The notes under the pieces were generated by a model that ran no database searches, had not been told where the DNA came from, and saw only the letters and a program-made list of their open reading frames with translations. Positions 16,516 to 25,210 of a DNA stretch of 45,587 nucleotides are shown here, piece after piece. Each line of letters opens with the position of its first letter. Positions within the stretch are counted from its first letter, which is position 1. The DNA is from Acidobacteriota bacterium (GTDB lineage: Bacteria > Acidobacteriota > Thermoanaerobaculia > Thermoanaerobaculales > Sulfomarinibacteraceae). The translations under genes and the position numbers were made by a program. Location of the stretch: positions 1 through 45,587 of the forward strand of contig JAADFN010000183.1 in the NCBI GenBank assembly GCA_013152895.1, given 5' to 3'.

Positions 16516-18606
16516 ATGACCGCAGCTACGTTTTCGACTGAAAACATCAGGAACATCGCCGTTGTCGGGCACTCCGACACCGGAAAGACGTCGCTCGTGT
16601 CCGCGATGCTCTTCGACGGAGGGGCCATCAACCGTTTCGCCAAGGTTGATGACGGCCACACCATTACGGACTTCGACGACGACGAGATTGACCGCAAGAT
16701 CACGATCAATACGGCGGTGGCTCACTTTGAGCACGAGGGCAAGAAGATCAACCTGATCGACACGCCCGGATACGGGATCTACACGACCGAGGCCATGCAG
16801 GGTCTGCGTGTCGCCGACACCGCGCTCCTGATGATTTCCGCCGTTGCGGGCATCGAGGTTCAGACGGAGAAGCTCTGGAAGGCGGCCGCACATTTCCAGA
16901 TGCCGGTGATTCTCGCGGTCAACCTGATGGACCGCGATCGCGCTTCATTTCCAAGGACCCTGGCAGCTCTCCAGAAGAAGTACGGCAGGGAGGTCGTTCC
17001 CGTCGTGCTTCCCATTGGCCAGGAATCGTCGTTTCAAGGTGTCGTCGACCTGATTTCCGGGAAGGCGTTCACGTGGGACGGCGAGGAGGGCGCCAACGTC
17101 GAGCAGGGCGATCCACCGGCCGAGATGGCCGATGAGGCTGCGAGCGCCCGCGAGGCGCTGATGGAAATGATCGCCGAGCAGGATGAAGAGCTCATGGAAA
17201 GTTACCTGGACAAAGGCGAGCTCGATCCGGAGACGTTCCGCCAGGGCCTGGCCAAGGCATTCCTCAACCGCGCCATCTTCCCGGTCTTCGCCCTTGCGGC
17301 CGGGAAGAACATGGGCGTCCAACCGCTGATGCAGGCCATCTCCGACTTCGCGCCGGCGCCCGACTGGCGTCCCATCAAGGCCCGCAACGTGGCCGGCGAA
17401 GAGGTCGAGCTGCCCGTCTCGGACGATCAACCCGCCGCAGCCTACGTCTTCAAGACCTTTTCGGACCCATTCGCCGGCAGGATCACCATCTTCAGGGTTT
17501 TCACCGGTAAACTGATCGCCGACTCGACGGTCAAGAATGCGAACCGGAATGCGTCGGAACGCCTCGGCGGCCTGGCGGTCATGCAGGGCAAGGACCTGAT
17601 CCAGGTTCCCGAGCTCAGCGCCGGCGACATCGGCGCCGTGCCCAAGCTGAAGGAAACCAAGACCGGGGATACGTTGAGCACCAACGGGGACATCATCATT
17701 CCTCCCGTCAAGATCCCCGAGCCAGCCATCAGCTTCGCCATCGAGCCGAAGTCCAAGGGCGATGAGGACAAGATCTCATCGGCACTCGTTCGTATCCGGG
17801 ATGAGGATCCGACGATCACGGTCGGACGCGATCCCCAGACCAAGGAGCTCCTGATCTCCGGTGCCGGCCAGCTTCACGTCGAGGTCATCATCGGCCGCCT
17901 GAAGAAGCGGTACAAGGTCGATGTGACCATGAAACCGCCCAAGGTCCCCTATCGTGAGACGGTCACCAAGCCGGCGGAGGCGACGGCCCGTCACAAGAAA
18001 CAGACCGGCGGCCATGGTCAGTTCGCCGAGGCTTCGGTCAAGATGGAGCCCCTGCCCCGTGGCGGCGGCTACGAGTTCGTCGACAAGATCTTCGGCGGCG
18101 CCATCTCGCAGACCTACCGTCCCGCGGTGGACAAGGGCATTCAGGAGGCCGCCCAAAAGGGGTATCTCGCCGGGTATCCGGTGGTCGATTTCCGCATCAC
18201 CCTCGTCGACGGCAAGGAACACCCCGTCGACTCGTCCGAAATGGCGTTCAAGATCGCGGGCCGCAAGGCGTTCAAGGCATGCATGGCCAAGGCCAATCCG
18301 ACGCTGCTCGAACCGGTGATGAAAATCGACGTCTTTACGCCCGACGAGTTCATGGGCGATGTCATGGGCGATCTCAACTCACGCCGCGGCCGCGTCCAGG
18401 GGATGGATTCCGAATCCGGCACGACGATCATCCATGCCCTGGTCCCGCTGGCCGAGATGTTGACCTACGCCCCCAACCTCCGGTCGATTTCTGGAGGCCG
18501 GGCCGAGTACAGCATGGAGTTCAGCCACTACGACGAGGTCCCGAAGCAGCTCCAGGAGAAGATCATCGCGGCGAACGCACGCGAGGAGGAAGAGGACGAG
18601 GACTGA
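16516..18606 (+). CDS. elongation factor G-like GTPase (FusA2 type)
   Basis: The 696-residue protein has the five-domain layout of EF-G. G1 is GHSDTGKTS (18-26). G3 is DTPGY (82-86), where EF-G has DTPGH with the His that positions catalytic water. G4 is NLMD (136-139), where the usual NKxD Lys is replaced by Leu. Domain IV is recognisable from QTGGHGQFAEASVKMEPLPRGGGYEFVDKIFGGAISQTYRPAVDKGIQEA, and the C terminus has the EF-G fold (TPDEFMGDVMGDLNSRRGRVQGMDSE). Proteins of this type accompany a canonical EF-G and are thought to have a specialised ribosome role; GTPase activity may be altered. GGAGG precedes the ATG. A strong terminator lies 52 bases after the stop. Confidence 0.88.
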   Translation: MTAATFSTENIRNIAVVGHSDTGKTSLVSAMLFDGGAINRFAKVDDGHTITDFDDDEIDRKITINTAVAHFEHEGKKINLIDTPGYGIYTTEAMQGLRVADTALLMISAVAGIEVQTEKLWKAAAHFQMPVILAVNLMDRDRASFPRTLAALQKKYGREVVPVVLPIGQESSFQGVVDLISGKAFTWDGEEGANVEQGDPPAEMADEAASAREALMEMIAEQDEELMESYLDKGELDPETFRQGLAKAFLNRAIFPVFALAAGKNMGVQPLMQAISDFAPAPDWRPIKARNVAGEEVELPVSDDQPAAAYVFKTFSDPFAGRITIFRVFTGKLIADSTVKNANRNASERLGGLAVMQGKDLIQVPELSAGDIGAVPKLKETKTGDTLSTNGDIIIPPVKIPEPAISFAIEPKSKGDEDKISSALVRIRDEDPTITVGRDPQTKELLISGAGQLHVEVIIGRLKKRYKVDVTMKPPKVPYRETVTKPAEATARHKKQTGGHGQFAEASVKMEPLPRGGGYEFVDKIFGGAISQTYRPAVDKGIQEAAQKGYLAGYPVVDFRITLVDGKEHPVDSSEMAFKIAGRKAFKACMAKANPTLLEPVMKIDVFTPDEFMGDVMGDLNSRRGRVQGMDSESGTTIIHALVPLAEMLTYAPNLRSISGGRAEYSMEFSHYDEVPKQLQEKIIAANAREEEEDED

Positions 18607-18657
18607 GGCGATCGAGGTGGCGGGCACCAGCCGGCCATCACGTCACGTTGAAAGCCG

Positions 18658-18689
18658 CGCCGCTGTCCAACGCCGGGCAGCGGCGTTTT
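18658..18689 (+). terminator. intrinsic terminator after the EF-G-like gene
   Basis: CGCCGCTG at 18658-18665 pairs perfectly with CAGCGGCG at 18678-18685 around a 12-base loop. TTTT follows at 18686-18689. The orientation suits the upstream + strand run ending at 18606. Confidence 0.75.
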
Positions 18690-18709
18690 GGCACGTCCGG
18701 AGGGCGTTC

Positions 18710-18994
18710 CTACCCGAGCTCCATGCCGACCGAGAACAGGCGTTCCAGGTCATGTTTGGACAGGACGCGAAAGGCGATCAGTGTCTCCGAGCTGAGAATG
18801 CCCTTGATCTTCAGGAGATGGCCGGTCACCACGTCGGCGAGCTGATCGTCGTCCCGGGTCCTCAGAATCGCCACCAGGTCGAACTGACCGGCGACCGAGT
18901 ACACCTCGGAAACCCCATCAACCGCGACGAGCTGTTCGGCCACGTCGTTGATTCGCTGGCGTTCGACCCTCAAGAGCACGATCGCATTGACCAT
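18710..18994 (-). CDS. stand-alone Lrp/AsnC ligand-binding (RAM) domain protein
   Basis: The 94-residue product consists only of the alpha/beta sandwich ligand-binding domain of Lrp/AsnC regulators: VNAIVLLRVERQRINDVAEQLVAVDGVSEVYSVAGQFDLVAILRTRDDDQLADVVTGHLLKIKGILSSETLIAFRV. 'GQFDLVA' is the typical core strand and turn, and the helix-turn-helix is absent. Such RAM-only proteins oligomerise and bind amino acids, and can act as sensors or partners of full-length regulators. The ATG at 18994 is fixed by GGAGGAGG just upstream, although the frame stays open far beyond. It is divergent from the flavoprotein gene. Confidence 0.85.
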   Translation of the reverse strand: MVNAIVLLRVERQRINDVAEQLVAVDGVSEVYSVAGQFDLVAILRTRDDDQLADVVTGHLLKIKGILSSETLIAFRVLSKHDLERLFSVGMELG

Positions 18995-19136
18995 CTTCGC
19001 CTCCTCCACCCTGGATTTCATCCCATCATACATCGTCAACCGGGATGTCCCTCGCCTCACGCGCGTGCGGGCTAACTGGATCCGGACAAACCGAACCGGC
19101 CTGCAGCCCTCGCATCCAGGATATACTCGTCGGGTG

Positions 19137-20768
19137 ATGGGCGGACGACCACAACGCCGGCTGGGTGGATGGGGATTTACGGGAGAGAGCTTCCCCCCAA
19201 CCCGTGAGCTGCTCGAATGGCTGCAGGAGCGCCTCGGTCCACCAACGTCCCGTATCCCGCCTTCCAGCCGCCCACCCGATCTTCCCCAGCCGCGGCCGCT
19301 CCCCATGTTGGGTTGTCCCGTCTCCTCCAGTCCCGTGGACCGCATGGCCCACTCGCGGGGCCAGGGGCTCCCGGATATCCTTCGCCTGAGGACCGGCATC
19401 GTCCCGGCCTTCCCCGACGCCGTCTGCCGCCCGCGGACCGCGGACGAGGTCTCCAGCGTCCTCGCCCGTTGCGACGGCGCTGGCATCGAGGTCGTTCCGT
19501 GGGGAGGAGGCACCTCGGTCACCGGCGGCGTCAACGTTCTCGAAAGCGCCCGCCCCGTCATCGTCATGGATCTCGAGGAGCTGGCCGGACTGGAAGGCCT
19601 CGATGAAACCTCGCGGCTTGCCACGTTCGGTGCAGGAATCCTGGGACCACGGCTCGAAGAGGCGCTCGCCATGCACGGCTACACCCTGGGTCATTTCCCG
19701 CAGTCGTGGGAGCTGTCTTCCCTCGGCGGCTGGGTTGTCACGCGCTCCGCCGGTCAGGAATCGCTGGGGTTCGGCCGAATCGATGACATGGTCGCCGGCC
19801 TTAAGATCATCGCTCCCGCCGGGAGGCTCGAGCTCAGCCCCATGCCCGGATCCGCCGCCGGCCCGGACCTCAAGCGGCTCGTTCTCGGAAGCGAGGGGCG
19901 GTTCGGCGTCGTCACATCCGTCACGGTCCGCATCCGTCCGCTCCCGCAGGAGCGGACGGTCGAGGCGACGCTGCTCCCCACGTGGGATGACGGCATGAAC
20001 ACCGTCCGCGCCCTGCTCCAGGCTTCGGTCCCACTGACGATGCTCCGGCTTTCCGATCCGCCAGAAACCCAGGTTGCGATGGCCGTCGGTCTCGCCACCT
20101 CGCCCGCGGCGAGCCTGGTTCGCCGGTACCTTCGTGTTCGCGGCATCGGGGACGGCGCCTGCCTGCTGCTTGCCGGCGTCGCAGGCGACCCCGGCACGAT
20201 TCGTCAGACGCTCACGCGGGCCAGGCATATCATCCGCCGGGGCCACGGCGTCTCGCTCGGCACGCGGCCCGGAAAAACGTGGCTGCGCGACCGGTTCCGC
20301 CACCCGTACCTCCGGGACGGGCTTCTTGACGTCGGCCTGGCAACCGACACGTTGGAGACCGCCGCGCCATGGTCCGCTCTCCATGACGTTCGCCGGAGGG
20401 TCCGCGGCGCCATCGAAGGCGCCTTGGAGACGAACGGGGAACGCGTTGCGGTGCTCTGCCACGTCTCCCACCCCTATCCCGACGGCGCCTCCCTGTACTT
20501 TACGTTCTTCTTCAGGACAGCCGCCGATCCCGGCGAAACGATCGCACGATGGGCCGCGATCAAGCGCGCGGCCACGAAGGAAATCGCTGCAGCCGGCGCG
20601 ACCCTCAGCCACCATCACGGGATTGGCCAGTGGCACGCGCCCTGGCTCGAAGAAGAAATCGGTTCCGACGGCGTGCGGATCCTGCGGTCGATCGCCAGGA
20701 CGCTCGATCCCAACGCCATCCTCAACCCTCACGTGCTCCTGGACCCCATGGAGAGGCTGGAGGCCTGA
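19137..20768 (+). CDS. alkyl-dihydroxyacetone-phosphate synthase-like FAD protein
   Basis: The 543-residue flavoprotein has a vanillyl-alcohol-oxidase type FAD domain: RPRTADEVSSVLARCDGAGIEVVPWGGGTSVTGG (about 98-131) with the FAD pyrophosphate loop, GWVVTRSAGQESLGFGRIDDMVAG, and GSEGRFGVVTSVTVRI. Three further features point to alkylglycerone-phosphate synthase (AGPS): the N-terminal LGGWGF, the RGQGLPDILRLRTG segment, and in the C-terminal half SLYFTFFF followed by SHHHGIGQW with the three His at about 492-494. AGPS swaps the acyl chain of acyl-DHAP for a fatty alcohol, forming the ether bond. A glycolate or lactate oxidase-like role is the alternative. The start lacks a clear ribosome site. 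glpD follows directly, one base after the stop. Confidence 0.8.
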   Translation: MGGRPQRRLGGWGFTGESFPPTRELLEWLQERLGPPTSRIPPSSRPPDLPQPRPLPMLGCPVSSSPVDRMAHSRGQGLPDILRLRTGIVPAFPDAVCRPRTADEVSSVLARCDGAGIEVVPWGGGTSVTGGVNVLESARPVIVMDLEELAGLEGLDETSRLATFGAGILGPRLEEALAMHGYTLGHFPQSWELSSLGGWVVTRSAGQESLGFGRIDDMVAGLKIIAPAGRLELSPMPGSAAGPDLKRLVLGSEGRFGVVTSVTVRIRPLPQERTVEATLLPTWDDGMNTVRALLQASVPLTMLRLSDPPETQVAMAVGLATSPAASLVRRYLRVRGIGDGACLLLAGVAGDPGTIRQTLTRARHIIRRGHGVSLGTRPGKTWLRDRFRHPYLRDGLLDVGLATDTLETAAPWSALHDVRRRVRGAIEGALETNGERVAVLCHVSHPYPDGASLYFTFFFRTAADPGETIARWAAIKRAATKEIAAAGATLSHHHGIGQWHAPWLEEEIGSDGVRILRSIARTLDPNAILNPHVLLDPMERLEA

Positions 20769-20769
20769 C

Positions 20770-22404
20770 ATGTTCCCACCCGGCTGGCGCGAACGCGCCC
20801 TGGCGAATACGGACGATACCTACGACGTCATCGTCGTTGGCGGCGGCATCAGCGGTTGCGGCGTGGCCCTCGACGCCGTCCAGCGGGGGCTCCGCGTCCT
20901 TCTCCTCGAACGGGGGGACATCGCGTCGGGAACGTCGTCCCGTTCTTCCAAGCTGATCCACGGCGGTCTTCGTTATCTCAAACAGATGCAGTTCCGCGTC
21001 ACCCGCCTCGCCTGCCGGGAGCGGGACCGCCTGCTGGCCCTCAACCCCCACCTCGTCGATCCGATCCGGTTCATCTATCCCGCGTACGAAGGGTCGGGAA
21101 CGCCCGGATGGCAGGTCGATCTCGGGCTGTGGATGTACGACAAGCTGACCCACCGCCCGGAGCGGCACGAGCAGCTTTCCCCGGCGGAGATCCAGGAGAT
21201 GGCGCCCAACCTCAACGTCGAGGGGTTGGACCGGGCGCTGGCTTACGGGGACGCGATGGGCGATGATGCACGCCTGACCCTGGCTGTTGCGGAGACCGCC
21301 GTCGCCTACGGCGCCGATGTGCTGACCCGCTGCGAGGTTCACGAAGCGATCCGCAATTCGCGCGGCCGCGTTCACGGGGTCGTCGCGGAGGATCTCGAGT
21401 CCGGGCGATCCCTGCGAATCGCCGCCCACGCCGTCGTCAACGCCGCTGGCGTCTGGAGCGACCTGATCCGGGAACGGCTGGGGCTGACCGAGCATCACTT
21501 GCGGCCCTCCCGCGGCATTCACCTGATCATCCCCCCCGGCGTGCTCTCGCTCAACGCGGCGCTGACCATTCCCTCTCCCGACGATGGCCGGCCGGTCTTC
21601 CTCATCCCCCATCCCGAGGGAGACCTGCTCGGGACGACGGACATCTACCACGACGGCTCGTACGACGATCCGCGGCCGACAGATCCGGAGGTCGATTATC
21701 TCCTGCGTGCGGTTTCCACGGCGTTTCCGCACGCGGGGATCTCCCGGGAGATCCTCAAGGGCGCCTTCGCCGGATTGCGTCCGATCCTGGACAGCCATGC
21801 CGAGGACCCCTCGGAAGCCAGCCGCGAGGAGGGCATCTGGCAGGAGGAAGGGCTCCTGACGGTCGCGGGTGGCAAGCTCACCACGTGGCGCTCGACCGCC
21901 GAGGAGACCGTCGATGAGCTCTTGAAGATGCTTCCAGGCGACCGGTCCGTCGGCGTCTCGCCGTGTGCCACAGAAGGCACGCCGCTGGCCCGTCTCGCCC
22001 CACGCGACCTGGGCCGTCAGCTCGAAACCGCCTACAAGCTCAACCATGAGGTTGCCGCGGGGATGGCCCGGCGGCTTGGCAGCCTCGCGTGGTCCGCCTG
22101 CGCGCTGGCCAGGCGGGGACGGGACCTCGAACCGTTGATCGACGGGCTCGACCTGACCCCGGCCGAAACCGTCGCTCACCTCCGCTGGGGCGCCGTCCTG
22201 CACCTCGAGGACCTTCTCCTTCGCCGGGCGCGATTCGGGATGTGGAACCCGGATGCCGCCCGCGAGCTCCTCCCACGGCTGCGGCCCGTGTTCGCCAAGG
22301 AGCTGGGGTGGCGTTTCAGCCGCTGGCAGTCCGAGGTCCAGCGGTTCGAGAAGGCCCTCACCGGCTGGACGATCGAGGGAATCATCCACGGAGGGGCATC
22401 ATGA
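20770..22404 (+). CDS. glpD: FAD-dependent glycerol-3-phosphate dehydrogenase
   Basis: The 544-residue enzyme oxidises sn-glycerol-3-phosphate to DHAP and passes electrons to quinone at the inner membrane. Evidence: the N-terminal FAD motif DVIVVGGGISGCGVALDAVQRGLRVLLLERGDIASGTSSRSSKLIHGGLRYL, the substrate and flavin region FLIPHPEGDLLGTTDIYHDGSYDDPRPTDPEVDYLL, TVAGGKLTTWRSTAEETVD, and a helical C-terminal DAO_C domain. Length matches bacterial aerobic GlpD. The ATG lies one base after the flavoprotein stop, so the two are co-translated, and DHAP made here could feed the ether-lipid reaction proposed for its partner. Repeat copy 2 begins at the stop codon. Confidence 0.93.
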   Translation: MFPPGWRERALANTDDTYDVIVVGGGISGCGVALDAVQRGLRVLLLERGDIASGTSSRSSKLIHGGLRYLKQMQFRVTRLACRERDRLLALNPHLVDPIRFIYPAYEGSGTPGWQVDLGLWMYDKLTHRPERHEQLSPAEIQEMAPNLNVEGLDRALAYGDAMGDDARLTLAVAETAVAYGADVLTRCEVHEAIRNSRGRVHGVVAEDLESGRSLRIAAHAVVNAAGVWSDLIRERLGLTEHHLRPSRGIHLIIPPGVLSLNAALTIPSPDDGRPVFLIPHPEGDLLGTTDIYHDGSYDDPRPTDPEVDYLLRAVSTAFPHAGISREILKGAFAGLRPILDSHAEDPSEASREEGIWQEEGLLTVAGGKLTTWRSTAEETVDELLKMLPGDRSVGVSPCATEGTPLARLAPRDLGRQLETAYKLNHEVAAGMARRLGSLAWSACALARRGRDLEPLIDGLDLTPAETVAHLRWGAVLHLEDLLLRRARFGMWNPDAARELLPRLRPVFAKELGWRFSRWQSEVQRFEKALTGWTIEGIIHGGAS

Positions 22405-22551
22405 TGATGTCCATGCTCCGTCCAACCCCGCACGTCTCACGCACATCCTGCTGCGACCGCGGATACGTCCGCGGTTGTGGCGTTCCCCGGAGCGACGGCG
22501 CCGACAACGTGGCCCGGGCTGGCACCGCCTCGGTCGAAACACCCCGCTGAC
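22405..22551 (-). repeat. dispersed intergenic repeat, copy 2
   Basis: On the minus strand this 147-base stretch aligns with copy 1 (9407-9561) from the GTCAG...GTTTCGACC block at one end to the GGAC.TCAT end at the other, with a few short gaps. The identical 22-base core is at 22446-22467. In this copy the core sits beside a perfect inverted repeat, CCGCGGA-TACG-TCCGCGG (22457-22474). It fills most of the space between the convergent genes glpD and ilvE. Confidence 0.85.
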
Positions 22552-22577
22552 GGGGCACGGTCTCGCAAAGCCCCTGA

Positions 22578-23504
22578 TTACTCCACCGGCGTCAGCCAGC
22601 CGAACCGATCCTCCTCGTCGCCGTTGACGATGGCGAAGAACCGTTTTTGGAGCTCGAGGGCCACGGGACCCGCCTTGCCCTTGCCGACCGGGATGTGATC
22701 CACGGACCGGACCGGGGTCACCTCCGCCGCCGAGCCGCTGAAGAAGACCTCCTCCGCGTGGTAGAGCATCTCGCGCGGGATGACGTGCTCGTGCACCTCC
22801 AGCCCCATCTCGCGGGCGAGGACCATGATGCAGTCCCGGGTGATCCCCTTGAGGACCGAGCTACCCAACGGCGGCGTCATCAGCTTGCCGTCGTACACGA
22901 TGAACACGTTCTCACCGGACCCTTCGCAGATGTTGCCGTTGACATCCAGGGCGATCCCCTCCGTGTACCCGTCGAGATTGGCCTCCATGCGGATCAGCTG
23001 CGAGTTGAGATAGTTCGCCGTCGCCTTGACCATCGCCGGAAACGTGTTCGGCGCCATCCGCGTCCAGGAAGACACCCGTACATCGACGCCGTTCATCAGG
23101 GCTTCCTCGCCGAGATACGCGCCCCAGGACCAGGTCGCGATCGCGACATCCACGGGGCACGAGGTGGGGTCGACCCCCAGGCTGCCCATGCCACGGTAGA
23201 CCAGCGGCCGGATATACGCGCTCTTCAACTTGTTGACGGACAGCGTCGTCTTGACAGCCTCGTTGATCTGGTCTTCGGAGAACGGGATCTCCATCCTGAG
23301 AACCTTGGCCGAATTGAAGAGCCGGTGCGTGTGATCCTGCAGCCGGAAGACCGCCGGGCCGATTTTCGTGTTGTCATAGCATCTCAGACCCTCGAACACG
23401 CCGCTCCCGTAATGGATGACGTGGGAGAGAATGTGAATCTTCGCATCGGCAAAATCCACGAGGTTTCCGTTGATCCAGATCTTTTCACAGCCGTCAAACG
23501 CCAT
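22578..23504 (-). CDS. ilvE: branched-chain amino acid aminotransferase
   Basis: The 308-residue class IV PLP aminotransferase carries out the last step of Leu, Ile and Val synthesis (or the first of their breakdown). It shows IWINGNLVDFADAKIHILSHVIHYGSGVFEGLRCY at the N terminus, the PLP lysine at about Lys160 in MVKATANYLNSQL, and the family signature EGIALDVNGNICEGSGENVFIVYDGKLMTPPLGSSVLKGITRD. Length equals E. coli IlvE. The start at 23504 is set by GGGAGG seven bases upstream and the family N terminus; the open frame runs 65 codons further without support. It is separated from the redox operon behind it by that operon's terminator. Confidence 0.95.
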   Translation of the reverse strand: MAFDGCEKIWINGNLVDFADAKIHILSHVIHYGSGVFEGLRCYDNTKIGPAVFRLQDHTHRLFNSAKVLRMEIPFSEDQINEAVKTTLSVNKLKSAYIRPLVYRGMGSLGVDPTSCPVDVAIATWSWGAYLGEEALMNGVDVRVSSWTRMAPNTFPAMVKATANYLNSQLIRMEANLDGYTEGIALDVNGNICEGSGENVFIVYDGKLMTPPLGSSVLKGITRDCIMVLAREMGLEVHEHVIPREMLYHAEEVFFSGSAAEVTPVRSVDHIPVGKGKAGPVALELQKRFFAIVNGDEEDRFGWLTPVE

Positions 23505-23720
23505 ATCCACCTCCCTCAAAGTTCGTAGCCTCTGTGCCGGCCGGTGTTGCTGTTCACGCCGCTGGTGGAACCGTGCACCGAACCTTTCCGTCCCACGATT
23601 CGCCGCCGGCCCGTATCCGGAACGGGGGCGGCCCATGCGCTGTGCACCGGGAAAGCCCGTGAAGAGCACGCGCGTCGCGCTCGCCCGGCCCAACATCATA
23701 CCAGGACAGCCCCCGCATAA

Positions 23721-23747
23721 GAAAAGGCGGGCCGCCGTTGGCCCGCC
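23721..23747 (-). terminator. intrinsic terminator of the cytochrome operon
   Basis: On the minus strand GGCGGGCC pairs perfectly with GGCCCGCC (8 bp) around a six-base loop and is followed by TTTTC. On the plus strand the arms are 23726-23733 and 23740-23747 with AAAA at 23722-23725. It lies 21 bases after the octaheme gene stop. Confidence 0.85.
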
Positions 23748-23768
23748 TCGTCACGCTTGGGAGATACC

Positions 23769-25190
23769 TCAGTGCGATGCCTTGACCATCGCCAGCATCG
23801 GATCCCCGTTGTATCCAAGCGCCTTCCAGTCCATCCGGCCGTTGGGGCCGTGACAGTCGAGGCACTGCAAGGCATCCTTCGCCGGCTGCACCTCGTGGAA
23901 GATCCCCTGGTAACGGACCGTCTTCTTCCACGTGAACTGCGCGTCGTCGATGCCGTAGAACTTCTTGCTGGCGCGCTGAACCGCGCCCTTCATGTCGCCC
24001 GTGACGTAGAAGTAACCCGTCTCAATCGGAAGAATCCAACCCTTGCCGTTGAGCACCGGCATCACGGCATGGTATTCCTTGAAAGCAAAGATCTTCGACT
24101 TCGGATCTTTCCGGGATCCTTGGGGCACGGCGACCATGATCTCGCCCTGGGCGTCCAGACGAACTTTCTTGCCGGGCAACTGCATGTACGACGTGCCGTT
24201 GTACCACCGGTAGACCGGTTTGACATCTTTCTGCCACACGCCGGTATACGTGTACTTGCCCTTCTTCTCGGAGTAGTGGTCCTTCGACCAGTCGCGGACC
24301 ATGTTGGTCGCGTCGGACTTGGCGAATTCTGGAATGTGGCACACGGTGCAGTACACCTTCCTCGCATGGATGTTCAGGATCTCTGCCTCGTGCGGCGCAG
24401 TGCCGTGGCAGTCCTCGCTGTTGCACGCGACCTTCTTTGTCGGCATTTCATCCCCGGCGATATCAGCTCCGGAACCGGGGATCTTGTGATCCTTGCCCGC
24501 GTGGCAATCGATGCACTGCATATCGTTGCCATCCTTGGCCATGTGCACGTCGAAGCTGGAGTCGCAATCCGTAAGCTTGTACTCGACGTCGCCCCGCTTG
24601 AAATTGGGACCACCGCCGGAGCCGGCATGACACCTGAGGCACATCGTGCGCGTCGGAAGCGAGATCCGCTTCGACACCGAATCGAGACCCACCCGGTTCT
24701 TCCAGAGAATCGGCCGCCAGGCGAGCTTCCCATCCTTGTCCTTGTACAGGCCGCGTCGGTAACCGGAGGCGTGGCACGTCAGGCAATCGATGTTCTCAAG
24801 CTGCTCCTCGGAGATTTTTTCCGAGGGTTCCAGGCCCCGGCCCGGGTGGCATTTCGAGCAACCGTCTTCGACCACTTTGCCATTCTTGTTCTTGTACTCG
24901 TGCATCCACACGGGCAACGGGTTGGTGCAGTAGTCGTTGATCATGTTGATCTTGCCGAACTGCTGCACGATCGGCTTGCCGTTCTTGTCGACGATGTTGG
25001 AGGCGACGGCCTTCCACTGGTAGTGCTGCGAGTGGAAGAACGTCTTCGCTGCCAGCTTGTGGCACTGCAGGCAGGTCTTGGTGCCCTGGTAGTGCTGAAA
25101 ATACTTTTCGTGCGAGTAGGTCTTGTGCGCAAAGGCGGGCATGGCCGCAAGGGCCAGCGTCCCTACCGCGAGGACGAGATATCTTTTCAT
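23769..25190 (-). CDS. octaheme c-type cytochrome (tetrathionate-reductase-family-like)
   Basis: The 473-residue periplasmic protein has a signal peptide (MKRYLVLAVGTLALAAMPAFA) and eight haem c sites. Seven are CXXCH: Cys40, 111, 136, 184, 226, 281 and 443. One is the wider CX4CH, CNSEDCH at 256-262. Such CX4CH sites are known from cytochromes c3. The spacing, the length and the single haem site after a long insert (Cys443) resemble the octaheme tetrathionate reductase family, whose members reduce tetrathionate, nitrite or hydroxylamine in vitro. The in vivo substrate is unknown, and a hydroxylamine-oxidoreductase-like role cannot be excluded. AGGAG lies upstream of the ATG. It is the last gene of the three-gene redox operon. 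Confidence 0.82.
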   Translation of the reverse strand: MKRYLVLAVGTLALAAMPAFAHKTYSHEKYFQHYQGTKTCLQCHKLAAKTFFHSQHYQWKAVASNIVDKNGKPIVQQFGKINMINDYCTNPLPVWMHEYKNKNGKVVEDGCSKCHPGRGLEPSEKISEEQLENIDCLTCHASGYRRGLYKDKDGKLAWRPILWKNRVGLDSVSKRISLPTRTMCLRCHAGSGGGPNFKRGDVEYKLTDCDSSFDVHMAKDGNDMQCIDCHAGKDHKIPGSGADIAGDEMPTKKVACNSEDCHGTAPHEAEILNIHARKVYCTVCHIPEFAKSDATNMVRDWSKDHYSEKKGKYTYTGVWQKDVKPVYRWYNGTSYMQLPGKKVRLDAQGEIMVAVPQGSRKDPKSKIFAFKEYHAVMPVLNGKGWILPIETGYFYVTGDMKGAVQRASKKFYGIDDAQFTWKKTVRYQGIFHEVQPAKDALQCLDCHGPNGRMDWKALGYNGDPMLAMVKASH

Positions 25191-25210
25191 CGTTGTTCCT
25201 TTCTCCTGTG

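Noticed and set aside
18995-19672. Extended N-terminal part of the RAM-domain frame
   Set aside because: It is low-complexity Arg/Ser/Gly-rich sequence antisense to the flavoprotein gene. A strong GGAGGAGG-ATG start at 18994 begins exactly at the RAM fold.
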